Assembly: GCF_964204645.1 (NCBI RefSeq)
Contig: NC_134027.1
Location: 12,760,485-12,824,484 of the forward strand
DNA length: 64,000 nt
Origin: Tubulanus polymorphus
Taxonomy: Eukaryota; Nemertea; Palaeonemertea; Tubulaniformes; Tubulanidae
Direction of reading: 5' to 3'
Part shown: in pieces, positions 9,530 through 19,553 of the stretch
Layout: the number at the start of each line of letters is the position of its first letter
Position numbering within the stretch: position 1 is the first letter of the stretch
Notes under the pieces: model-generated
What the model was told of the DNA's origin: nothing
What the model saw: the letters and a program-made list of their open reading frames with translations, nothing else
Databases searched by the model: none
Program-made: the position numbers and the translations under genes

Positions 9530-9817
9530 ATGGAAGCAAATAAGTACTACTGTCCAACATGTAATATCAATATAGATAAATCCCAAAAAGCAAGACACAA
9601 TAAAACTAAAACACATTTAGAGAATAAATTGAAATTAGAATATGAAGATGATATATTAGAAACTAAATTAGATGAATTAAAGAATGAAAAAGAAACATAC
9701 AAATGTGATACATGTAATCAACCATTCAGTGATAAAAGATATTATAATGAGCATTTAAAATCTAAAAGTCATATTAGAAATAAGAATAATGATATTTTAA
9801 GGAATGAAAAAGGATGA
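9530..9817 (+). CDS. Orphan C2H2 zinc-finger ORF, copy of the PolB N-terminus
   Basis: A 95-aa protein with two C2H2 fingers: residues 8-30 (CPTCNINIDKSQKARHNKTKTH) and about 58-82 (CDTCNQPFSDKRYYNEHLKSKSH), joined by an acidic helix. It is homologous to the start of the PolB gene in elements A (4069-4443) and C (59125-59333), because the terminal inverted repeat reaches into that gene. Here the coding sequence leaves the PolB homology after RNKNNDIL and stops within six residues, so it is a free-standing finger protein. It keeps the start codon and first finger that the right-hand PolB copy has lost. It might bind DNA at the element ends or simply be a by-product of repeat homogenisation. 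Confidence 0.75.
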   Translation: MEANKYYCPTCNINIDKSQKARHNKTKTHLENKLKLEYEDDILETKLDELKNEKETYKCDTCNQPFSDKRYYNEHLKSKSHIRNKNNDILRNEKG

Positions 9818-9857
9818 CGTTAGTCGAAGAAATGGAAGAGGATTCTAAAATGTTAAT

Positions 9858-9884
9858 CAATTTTAATAAAAATATATATTATAA
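9858..9884 (+). promoter_or_regulatory. Early-like promoter motif before the HNH gene
   Basis: CAATTTTAATAAAAA (9858-9872) followed by ATATATATTATAAATGG repeats the arrangement before 9530, with almost the same spacing to the ATG at 9885. Confidence 0.5.
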
Positions 9885-10667
9885 ATGGAGGAACAATCAC
9901 AAGCTATACATATAAACAATAATGGTGTAATAAATATATGCTATAAGAAATGTAATAAGTGTGAATTGAATAAATCATTAACAGAATTTCAAAAAAATAA
10001 AACTAAAAAAGATGGCAAACAAACATATTACAAAAGCTGTACTAAACTATACAATAACAAATTTCTTGAAAATAATCCAAATTATTCAACACAATATTAT
10101 ATGGATAATATTGAAAAATTCAAAGTTAGAAATAAACAATGGAGAGAAAATCACTCAGATTATATAACCGAATATATGAGAGAATGGAGGGATAATAATA
10201 GAGAATATTATAAAGCGTATCAAAATAATTATAAGAAAGAAAGATATCGAACAGATTCTAATTACAAATTGAAAAAATGTTTAAGATCTAAAGTATCAAA
10301 ATTATTCAGTAAAGAAAACCACTCAGTTACACTAGCTCATTTATTGGATTGTTCAGATAAATTTTTTAAATCATGGATAATATATCAATTCGATGATAAA
10401 ATGAATATAAATAATTATGGCAATTATTTTCATATTGATCATGTGTTACCAATATCTAAATTTGACATGAATGATGAATATGATAAAAAGTTAATTTGGA
10501 ATTGGAAAAACCTGAGACCTCTTGAAAAGAAGGAAAATATGATTAAACATGACAAACTAAATTTACAGTTATATTTAGAACGGTTAACAAAAGTAAAGAA
10601 ATTCATTGAATTATGGAACAATAATCCAAATAATGAACAATATGTTGAATCTTTATTGAGTGGTTAA
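9885..10667 (+). CDS. HNH endonuclease
   Basis: A 260-aa protein. Residues 19-52 form a Cys cluster (CYKKCNKC...YYKSC) like the zinc ribbon found in many viral HNH proteins. The middle (60-130) is Asn/Tyr/Arg-rich. The catalytic HNH region is at about 184-222: IDHVLPISKF (D185, H186), NWKNLRPL (N209) and a following N...K.H.K. This is the fold of free-standing viral and phage HNH nucleases that nick or cut DNA, often spreading as homing genes. It lies next to the left terminal repeat, transcribed inward, with an early-like motif upstream. The frame is intact. A role in element replication or homing is inference; the HNH call itself is well supported by the motif order. Confidence 0.85.
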   Translation: MEEQSQAIHINNNGVINICYKKCNKCELNKSLTEFQKNKTKKDGKQTYYKSCTKLYNNKFLENNPNYSTQYYMDNIEKFKVRNKQWRENHSDYITEYMREWRDNNREYYKAYQNNYKKERYRTDSNYKLKKCLRSKVSKLFSKENHSVTLAHLLDCSDKFFKSWIIYQFDDKMNINNYGNYFHIDHVLPISKFDMNDEYDKKLIWNWKNLRPLEKKENMIKHDKLNLQLYLERLTKVKKFIELWNNNPNNEQYVESLLSG

Positions 10668-10889
10668 AGATTAATACATCTCAAATAAAATATAATAAAA
10701 ATTACATACCTTCAACTAGCCATTATTTCTATTTTAATTTTTAATATTTTCTTTTACAATTCTTTTCAAAAGAGAATACTTTACATCACAAATAAAAAAA
10801 ACAAAAAAAAAAAACAATAACTAATACTAAAATTCTTTACCTTTAACTAAGCTAGTATTAATCTAAAGAGATACTGGTATCATTTATAA

Positions 10890-10925
10890 TACTTATATTT
10901 TTTTCGCTTTTTTTCTCTAATATAA
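10890..10925 (+). promoter_or_regulatory. Late-like promoter motif before the split gene
   Basis: A T-run (TTTTTTTCGC and a second T7 run) followed by TAATATAAATG at the start codon 10926 resembles the T-run plus TAAATAAATG context of the structural genes. The 258 bp from 10668 to here are AT-rich with poly-A tracts and hold no gene. Confidence 0.35.
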
Positions 10926-11123
10926 ATGTCAAAGAAATCTAATAAGAATAGTATTGATATTGAAAAAACATTAGATGATTTGGGTATAAGTGATAATAAA
11001 AATACAGTTGTAACTAATTGTGCTCAAGTTAATCGTAATATAGATTATGAATACTATTTATATTGTAAGCATCATCTAGAACTATTGATTGCCGGTGGAA
11101 AAACTAAAGAGTTTTTAAATAGA
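10926..11123 (+). pseudogene. N-terminal part of a structural-type gene split by the 35-kb repeat region
   Basis: The ORF starts at ATG 10926 (MSKKSNKNSIDIEKTLDDL...) and runs through GGKTKEFLN into repeat-region sequence, stopping at 11147. The break in gene character is at about 11115-11124. On the far side, at 46764-47171, a frame with no natural start (…FQELDAMKPDKVIKYF…) continues as a typical Polinton small protein. The simplest reading is one gene cut in two, but no uninterrupted copy is in the window to prove it. The stretch AGAGTTTTTAAATAGAAA at the break (11108 onward) is repeated at 16564, showing that the duplications started inside this gene. The first product is a 73-aa truncated peptide. 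Confidence 0.6.
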
Positions 11124-11494
11124 AATATAGCTGCAAAGCAGCGATAACGGGTTTTCTGCACAGTCTTAGAATCCTGTTCAACGGTGGATTTTAACAAAGC
11201 ATTTGATAAGGTTCAACATCAGCCATTACTAAAGAGTCTATTAGGAAACAGTATCAATGATAGGTCGTTAAAATGGCTCAGCAGTTATCTCTGAACGGAA
11301 ACTTGTAACCGAAATCAACGGAACGCCTCATCTTGGAATGAGACGGTCTAACTAGTGGAGTCACGCAAGGTAGTATCCTAAGTCGTCTTCTGTTTAATGT
11401 CCTGACAAATGACATACACAGTAATCCAAAATATACCAGACCGAGTAAATTTCCAAAACGACCTTAACACACTGTTCGACCAAAAATCTTAATG
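11120..11494 (+). pseudogene. Non-LTR retrotransposon reverse transcriptase relic (copy 1)
   Basis: Broken frames encode VDFNKAFDKVQHQPLL (RT motif with the catalytic Asp context of LINE enzymes), LKWLSSYL, and GVTQGSILSRLLFNVLTNDI (the GxPQGSxL..LLF motif). There are stops and frame changes between them. It resembles CR1/Jockey-type enzymes and is a short fragment of the palm domain only. The same fragment is present at 16577, 24765, 31511, 34918, 37837 and 42272, always followed by the minisatellite, so it travelled with the segmental duplications rather than by retrotransposition. A small hairpin GCTGCAAAGCAGC sits at its left edge. Confidence 0.7.
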
Positions 11495-11832
11495 TTCCGA
11501 CAAAACCACGGGGACAAAACCAAAATTATGAATTGTCGCGGGTGACAAAACCAAAATATTGAATTGTCACGGGCAACAAAACAAAAATAATGAATTGTCA
11601 CGGGCGACAAAACAAAAATAATGAATTGTAGCGGGCGATAAAACCAAAATAATGAATTGTCGCGGGCGATAAAACCACAATAATGAATTGTCGCGGGCGT
11701 TAAAACCAAAATATTGAATTGTCGCGGCGATAAAACCAAAATAATGAATTGTCGCGGACGATAAAAACAAAATATGAATTTTTGCGTGCGACAAAACCAG
11801 AATAATGAATTGTCGCGGGAGACAAAACCAAA
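11495..11832. repeat. 31-bp minisatellite block 1
   Basis: Head-to-tail units of about 31 bp, each made of the 16-bp palindrome TTGTCGCGGGCGACAA (often with GATAA replacing GACAA) plus AACCAAAATAATGAA or a variant. Units differ by scattered substitutions and small indels. There are no unique spacers, so it is not a CRISPR array. Confidence 0.95.
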
Positions 11833-14104
11833 CTAGGGGTCCAGGGACACCATGCTCACTTGGGAAGTGGTTTCAAATGCTCAACAATCTAACAATTTCA
11901 ATACATAACGCCCTCTAGTGACCATATACAAAAACCGATGACCTTGGAACCCACCACAATCATAGAACATGTGAGCAGCTATGATTTTGTAATTGATTGT
12001 GATAACAAAATATGCCTCGTTACCAATTTAATATGGAAATACTAAGTTATTCTACTATTCAACGCCCCCTGGTGACCATATGCAAAACCCAATGACCTTA
12101 AAACTCACCACAATCGTAGTACATGTCATGAAACACAACGTTGCAATTGATCATAGTAACAAAATATGCCTAGGTACCAATCTAATAAGGGAATACTAAG
12201 CCATTCTACTATTCAGCGCCCCCTGGTGACTATATGGAATAACTAATGTCCTTAAAAACTCACCACAATCATAGACGATGTCATGAACTACAACTTTGCA
12301 ATGGATCATGGTAACAAACTATGCCTAGGTACCAATCTAATAAGGAAAAACTAAGCTTTTCTACTATTCAACGCCCCCTGGTGTCTATATGGAATAACTA
12401 ATGTCCTTAAAAACTCACCACAATCATAGACGATGTCATGAACTACAACTTTGCTATTGATCATGGTAACAATATATGCCTTGGTACAAATATAATATAG
12501 AGATACTAAGTTATTGTATTATTCAACGCCCCCTGATAGCCACATACAAAAACCAATGACCTTGAAACTCACCAAAATCATAGAACTCGTTATGGGCTAC
12601 AACTTTCCAATTGAATATAGTAACACAATATGCTTAGGTATCAATTAATTGTGGAAAAACTTTTTCATACCTACCAATGAGTACTGATGACACCAAGATG
12701 GCCGCCAATTGCGTCATAATTGGCTGATCAAAAATACCTGTCCCAGGTATAAAACATCCCTCTCTAAAGAATATCCATCAGCAATTGCAATGAGAAATGG
12801 CAAACCAGTAGGAAGCTACAGGACCTAGAATTCTGGCCAAAATTGACATTTTTGGGCACTAAAAAGGTCATAGGACGGCCATCTTGAGTCAGATCGACCC
12901 AATTTTCATATGCTGATGGGCCTTTGGTAGATTCAAATATAAACGAAAGATCGAGGTAATTGATCAAAGCGTCTTCAAAATTTCCCACGAAAACTTCGAA
13001 AATGTTAAAAAAGTGCTGATTTTGGCATACAACAATGGCTGCCAGTCGGCCATCTTGAATCTGACAGGGCTAGTTTTTGGGCTGACGATGTGTCTAGGGT
13101 AGACACATGTATAAACCAAATATCAAGACATTACCTTGAAGCGTCTTCAAAACTTTAATATGGAAATACTAAGTTATTCTACTATTCAACGCCCCCTGGT
13201 GACCATATGCAAAACCCAATGACCTTAAAACTCACCACAATCGTAGTACATGTCATGAAATACAACTTTGCAATTGATCATAGTAACAAAATATGCCTAG
13301 GTACCAATCTAATAAGGAAATACTAAGCCATTCTACTATTCAGTGCCCCCTGGTGACTATATGGAATAACTAATGTCCTTAAAAACTCACCACAATCATA
13401 GACGATGTCATGAACTACAACTTTGCAATGGATCATGGTAACAAACTATGCCTAGGTACCAATCTAATAAGGGAAAAACTAAGCTTTTCTGCTATTCAAC
13501 GCCCCCTGGTGACTATATGGAATAACTAATGTCCTTAAAAACTCACCACAATCATAGACGATGTCATGAACTATAACTTTGCCATTGATCATGGTAACAA
13601 AATATGCCTTGGTACAAATATAATATAGCGGTACTAAGTTATTGTATTATTCAACGCCCCCTGATGGCCACATACAAAAACCAATGACCTTGAAACCAAA
13701 ATCATAGAACAGGGCTACAACTTTCCAATTGAATATAGTAACACAATATGCTTAGGTATCGATTAATTGTGGAAAAACTTTTTCCCACCTACGAATGAGT
13801 ACTGATGACACCAAGATGGCCGCCAATTGCGTCATAATTGGCTGATCAAAAATACCTGTCCCAGGTATAAAACATCCCTCTCTAAAGAATATCCATCAGC
13901 AATTGCAATGAGAAATGGCAAACCAGTAGGAAGCTACAGGACCTAGAATTCTGGCCAAAATTTACATTTTTGGGCACAAAAAAGGTCATAGGACGGCCAT
14001 CTTGAGTCAGATTGACCCAATTTTCTTATGCTGATGGGCCTTTGGTAGATTCAAATATAAACGAAAGATCAAGGCAATTGATCAAAGCGTCTTCAAAATT
14101 TTCT
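11833..14104. mobile_element. Pearl-like repeat element block 1 with about 155-bp monomers
   Basis: The block starts CTAGGGGTCCAGGGACACC and contains monomers with the core ACGCCCCCTGGTGAC at 11908, 12062, 12216, 12371 and 12526 (spacing 154-155 bp), then a unique part (ATGGCCGCCAATTGC, TGGCCATCTTG and similar). A second run follows at 13189, 13344, 13499 and 13652. The architecture (5' part, about 155-bp tandem core, ACGG microsatellite and 3' hairpin in the complete copies) matches what I know of bivalve pearl/Helitron-like non-autonomous elements. This copy lacks the 3' end. The family assignment is inference. Confidence 0.65.
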
Positions 14105-16563
14105 TCGGGCGACAAAACCAAAATAATGTATTGTCGCGGGCGATAAAACCAAAATAATGAATTGTCTCGTGCGACAAAACCAAAATAATGAATTGTCGCA
14201 GGCGATAAAACCAAAATAATGAATTGTCGCGGGCGACAAAACCAAAAAAAAAATTGTCGCTGGCGACAAAAACAAAATATAAAACCAAAATAATGAATTG
14301 TCGCGGGCGTCAAAACCAAAAGAAGAATTGTCGCGGGCGATAAAACCAAAATAATGAATTGTCGCGGGCGATAAAACCAAAATAATGAATTGTCGCGGGT
14401 GATAAAACCAAAATAATGAATTGTGGGGGGCGACAAAACCAAAATAATGAATTGTCGCTGGAGATAAAACCAAAGTAATGAATTGTCGTGGGCGATAAAA
14501 CCAAAATATTGAATTGTCGCGGGCGACAAAACCAAACTAATGAATTGTCGCGGGCGATTAAACAAAAATAATGAATTGTCGCGGGCGACAAAACCAAAAA
14601 AAGAATTGTGGGGGGCGACAAAACCAAAATAATGAATTGTCGCGGGCAACAAAACCAAAATGGTGAATTGTCGCGGGCGACAAAACCAAAATAATGAATT
14701 GTCGCGGGCGACAAAACCAAAATAATGAATTGTCGCGGGCGATAAAACCAAAATAATGAATTATCGCGGGCGATAAAGCCAAAATATTGAATTGTCGCGG
14801 GCGATTAAACCAAAATAATGAATTGTCGCGGGCGACAATACCAAAAAAAAAATTGTCGCGGGCGACTAAAACAAAATATAAAACCAAAATATTGAATTGT
14901 CGCGGGCGACAAAAGCAAAAAGAAGAATTGTCGCGGGCGACAAAACCAAAATAATGAATTTTCGCTGGAGATAAAACTAAAGTCATGAATTGTCGTGGGC
15001 GATAAAACCAAAATATTGAATTGTCGCGGGCGATAAAACCGTAATAATGAATTGTCGCCGGCGATAAAACAAAAATAATGAATTGTGTCGGGCGACAAAA
15101 CCAAAATAATGAATTATCGCGGGCGATAAAACCAAAATATTGAATTGTCGCGGGCGACAAAACCAAAAAAAAAATTGTCGCGGACGACAAAAACAAAATA
15201 TAAAACCAAAATAATGAATTGTCACGGGCGACAAAACCAAAAAGAAGAATTTTCGCGGGCGACAAAATCAAAATAATGAATTGTCGCAAGCGATAAAACC
15301 AAAATAATGAATTGTCGCGGGCGATAAAACCAAAATATTGAATTGTCGCGTGTGACAAAACCAAAATAATGAATTGTCGCGACGACAAAATCAAAATCAT
15401 TGTTTTCTCACATTATTTTAGTTTTGTCGTTTTGTCGTAATGTCGCCCTCATTTGCATATTCGTGTTTTTTTATCTTATCAGCCACCATACTAAAGCCTT
15501 AAGGTCGCGTAAAACTCGATAAACACTTCAAGCGACACAGCGAACGATCTCCTTTCCTCCACAGCGAACGAATTGTCGCGGGCGACAAAAACAAAATATT
15601 GAATTGTCACGTGCGACAAAACCAAAATAATGAATTGTCGCGAGCGACAAAACCAAAATAATGAATTGTCGCAGGCGACAAAACCAAGATAATGAATTGT
15701 CGCCGGCGATAAAACAAAAATAATGAATTGTCGCGGGCGACAAAACCAAAAAAAGAATTGTCGGGCGACAAAACCAAAATAATGAATTGTCGCGGGCGAT
15801 AAAACCAAAATAATGAATTGTCACGGGCGATAAAACCAAAATAATGAATTGTCGCGGGTGACAAAACCAAAATGGTGAATTGTCGCGGGCGACAAAACCA
15901 AAATAATGAATTGTCGCGGGCGATAAAACCGTAATAATGAATGGTCGCCGGCGATAAAACAAAAATAATGAATTGTGTCGGGTGACAAAACCAAAATAAT
16001 GAATTATCGCGGGCGATAAAACCAAAATATTGAATTGTCGCGGGCGACAAAACCAAAATAATGAATTGTCGCGGGCGACAAAATCAAAATCATTGTTTTC
16101 TCGCATTATTTTAGTTTTGTCGTTTTGTCGTAATGTCGCCCTCATTTGCATATTCGTGTTTTTTTATCTTATCAGCCACCATACTAAAGCCTTAAGGTCA
16201 CGTAAAACTCGATAAACACTTCAAGCGACACAGCGAACGATCTCCTTTCCTCCACAGCGAACGAATTGTCGCAGGCGACAAAAACAAAATATTGAATTGT
16301 CACGTGCGACAAAACCAAAATAATGAATTGTCGCGAGCGACAAAACCAAAATAATGAATTGTCGCAGGCGACAAAACCAAGATAATGAATTGTCGCGGGC
16401 GATAAAACCAAAAAGATGAATTGTCTCGGGCGACAAAACCAAAATATTGAATTGTCGCGGGCGAAAAATCCAAAAAATGAATTGTCGCGGGCGACAAATC
16501 CAAAAAATGAATTGTCGCGGCAGAAAAACCAAAATCTTGAATTGTCGCGGGCGAAAAAACCAC
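14105..16563. repeat. 31-bp minisatellite block 2, with two spacer motifs
   Basis: Minisatellite at 14105-15396, 15571-16092 and 16264-16563. It is interrupted by two copies of an about 172-bp spacer (15397-15570 and 16093-16263) ending in TCAAGCGACACAGCGAACG, a motif also found in the H segments. Some units are shortened around an A8-A10 tract, giving a composite higher-order pattern. Confidence 0.9.
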
Positions 16564-16576
16564 AGAGTTTTTAAAT

Positions 16577-16949
16577 AGAAATATAGCTGCAAAGCAGCGA
16601 TAACGGGTTTTCTGCACAGTCTTAGAATCCTGTTCAACGGTGGATTTTAACAAAGCATTTGATAAGGTTCAACATCAGCCATTACTAAAGAGTCTATTAG
16701 GAAACAGTATCAATGATAGGTCGTTAAAATGGCTCAGCAGTTATCTCTGAACGGAAACTTGTAACCGAAATCAACGGAACGCCTCATCTTGGAATGAGAC
16801 GGTCTAACTAGTGGAGTCACGCAAGGTAGTATCCTAAGTCGTCTTCTGTTTAATGTCCTGACAAATGACAGTAATCCAAAATATACCAGACCGAGTAAAT
16901 TTCCAAAACGACCTTAACACACTGTTCGACCAAAAAACTTAATGTTCCG
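16577..16949 (+). pseudogene. RT relic copy 2
   Basis: Near-identical to 11120-11494, with a short deletion near 16868 in the segment after the LTNDI motif. Confidence 0.65.
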
Positions 16950-17283
16950 ACAAAACCACGGGTGACAAAACCAAAATTATGAATTGTCGCGGGTGACAAA
17001 ACCAAAATATTGAATTGTCACGGGCAACAAAACAAAAATAATGAATTGTCACGGGCGACAAAACAAAAATAATGAATTGTCGCGGGCGATAAAACCAAAA
17101 TAATGAATTGTCGCGGGCGATAAAACCACAATAATGAATTGTCGCGGGCGTTAAAACCAAAATATTGAATTGTCGCGGCGATAAAACCAAAATAATGAAT
17201 TGTCGCGGACGATAAAAACAAAATATGAATTTTTGCGTGCGACAAAACCAGAATAATGAATTGTCGCGGGAGACAAAACCAAA
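16950..17283. repeat. 31-bp minisatellite block 3
   Basis: The copy of block 1 in the second 5.4-kb unit. Confidence 0.9.
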
Positions 17284-19553
17284 CTAGGGGTCCAGGGACA
17301 CCATGCTCACTTGGGAAATGGTTTCAAATGCTCAACAATCTAACAATTTCAATACATAACGCCCTCTAGTGACCATATACAAAAACCGATGACCTTGGAA
17401 CCCACCACAATCATAGAACATGTGAGCAGCTATGATTTTGTAATTGATTGTGATAACAAAATATGCCTCGTTACCAATTTAATATGGAAATACTAAGTTA
17501 TTCTACTATTCAACGCCCCCTGGTGACCATATGCAAAACCCAATGACCTTAAAACTCACCACAATCGTAGTACATGTCATGAAACACAACGTTGCAATTG
17601 ATCATAGTAACAAAATATGCCTAGGTACCAATCTAATAAGGGAATACTAAGCCATTCTACTATTCAGCGCCCCCTGGTGACTATATGGAATAACTAATGT
17701 CCTTAAAAACTCACCACAATCATAGACGATGTCATGAACTACAACTTTGCAATGGATCATGGTAACAAACTATGCCTAGGTACCAATCTAATAAGGAAAA
17801 ACTAAGCTTTTCTACTATTCAACGCCCCCTGGTGTCTATATGGAATAACTAATGTCCTTAAAAACTCACCACAATCATAGACGATGTCATGAACTACAAC
17901 TTTGCTATTGATCATGGTAACAATATATGCCTTGGTACAAATATAATATAGAGATACTAAGTTATTGTATTATTCAACGCCCCCTGATAGCCACATACAA
18001 AAACCAATGACCTTGAAACTCACCAAAATCATAGAACTCGTTATGGGCTACAACTTTCCAATTGAATATAGTAACACAATATGCTTAGGTATCAATTAAT
18101 TGTGGAAAAACTTTTTCATACCTACCAATGAGTACTGATGACACCAAGATGGCCGCCAATTGCGTCATAATTGGCTGATCAAAAATACCTGTCCCAGGTA
18201 TAAAACATCCCTCTCTAAAGAATATCCATCAGCAATTGCAATGAGAAATGGCAAACCAGTAGGAAGCTACAGGACCTAGAATTCTGGCCAAAATTGACAT
18301 TTTTGGGCACTAAAAAGGTCATAGGACGGCCATCTTGAGTCAGATCGACCCAATTTTCATATGCTGATGGGCCTTTGGTAGATTCAAATATAAACGAAAG
18401 ATCGAGGTAATTGATCAAAGCGTCTTCAAAATTTCCCACGAAAACTTCGAAAATGTTAAAAAAGTGCTGATTTTGGCATACAACAATGGCTGCCAGTCGG
18501 CCATCTTGAATCTGACAGGGCTAGTTTTTGGGCTGACGATGTGTCTAGGGTAGACACATGTATAAACCAAATATCAAGACATTACCTTGAAGCGTCTTCA
18601 AAACTTTAATATGGAAATACTAAGTTATTCTACTATTCAACGCCCCCTGGTGACCATATGCAAAACCCAATGACCTTAAAACTCACCACAATCGTAGTAC
18701 ATGTCATGAAATACAACTTTGCAATTGATCATAGTAACAAAATATGCCTAGGTACCAATCTAATGAAATACTAAGCCATTCTACTATTCAGTGCCCCCTG
18801 GTGACTATATGGAATAACTAATGTCCTTAAAAACTCACCACAATCATAGACGATGTCATGAACTACAACTTTGCAATGGATCATGGTAACAAACTATGCC
18901 TAGGTACCAATCTAATAAGGGAAAAACTAAGCTTTTCTGCTATTCAACGCCCCCTGGTGACTATATGGAATAACTAATGTCCTTAAAAACTCACCACAAT
19001 CATAGACGATGTCATGAACTATAACTTTGCCATTGATCATGGTAACAAAATATGCCTTGGTACAAATATAATATAGCGGTACTAAGTTATTGTATTATTC
19101 AACGCCCCCTGATGGCCACATACAAAAACCAATGACCTTGAAACCAAAATCATAGAACAGGGCTACAACTTTCCAATTGAATATAGTAACACAATATGCT
19201 TAGGTATCGATTAATTGTGGAAAAACTTTTTCCCACCTACGAATGAGTACTGATGACACCAAGATGGCCGCCAATTGCGTCATAATTGGCTGATCAAAAA
19301 TACCTGTCCCAGGTATAAAACATCCCTCTCTAAAGAATATCCATCAGCAATAGCAATGAGAAATGGCAAACCAGTAGGAAGCTACAGGACCTAGAATTCT
19401 GGCCAAAATTGACATTTTTGGGCACTAAAAAGGTCATAGGACGGCAATCTTGAGTCAGATCGACCCAATTTTCATATGCAGATGGGCCTTTGGTAGATTC
19501 AAATATAAACGAAAGATCAAGGTAATTGATCAAAGCGTCTTCAAAATTTTCTT
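17284..19553. mobile_element. Pearl-like block 2
   Basis: A near-identical copy of 11833-14104 (second 5.4-kb unit), with the same double run of 155-bp monomers and the same missing 3' end. Confidence 0.65.

Larger units (their letters stand above)
11108..16563. repeat. Segmental duplication, copy 1 (5,456-bp unit)
   Basis: The unit starts with the end of the split gene and contains an RT relic, minisatellite, a pearl-like block, and two spacer motifs within minisatellite. It is repeated head-to-tail from 16564. The pearl-like parts are almost identical, including a 74-codon open stretch identical at 12764-12988 and 18215-18439. Copy 2 differs mainly by loss of minisatellite units. Confidence 0.85.

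Noticed and set aside
12764-12988. 74-codon ORF repeated in the pearl-like blocks (18215, 26240)
   Set aside because: It lies in the unique part of a non-autonomous repeat; copies in other blocks are interrupted, with no known domain.
14026-15400. Long minus-strand ORFs (up to 280 codons) with VLSPATIHYFGF / RPRQFIIL repeats
   Set aside because: They arise from the 31-bp minisatellite, which has no stop codon in any minus-strand frame. Three frames overlap the same DNA, there is no conserved start, and composition simply follows the repeat. The same applies to all similar ORFs in 11464-45380.
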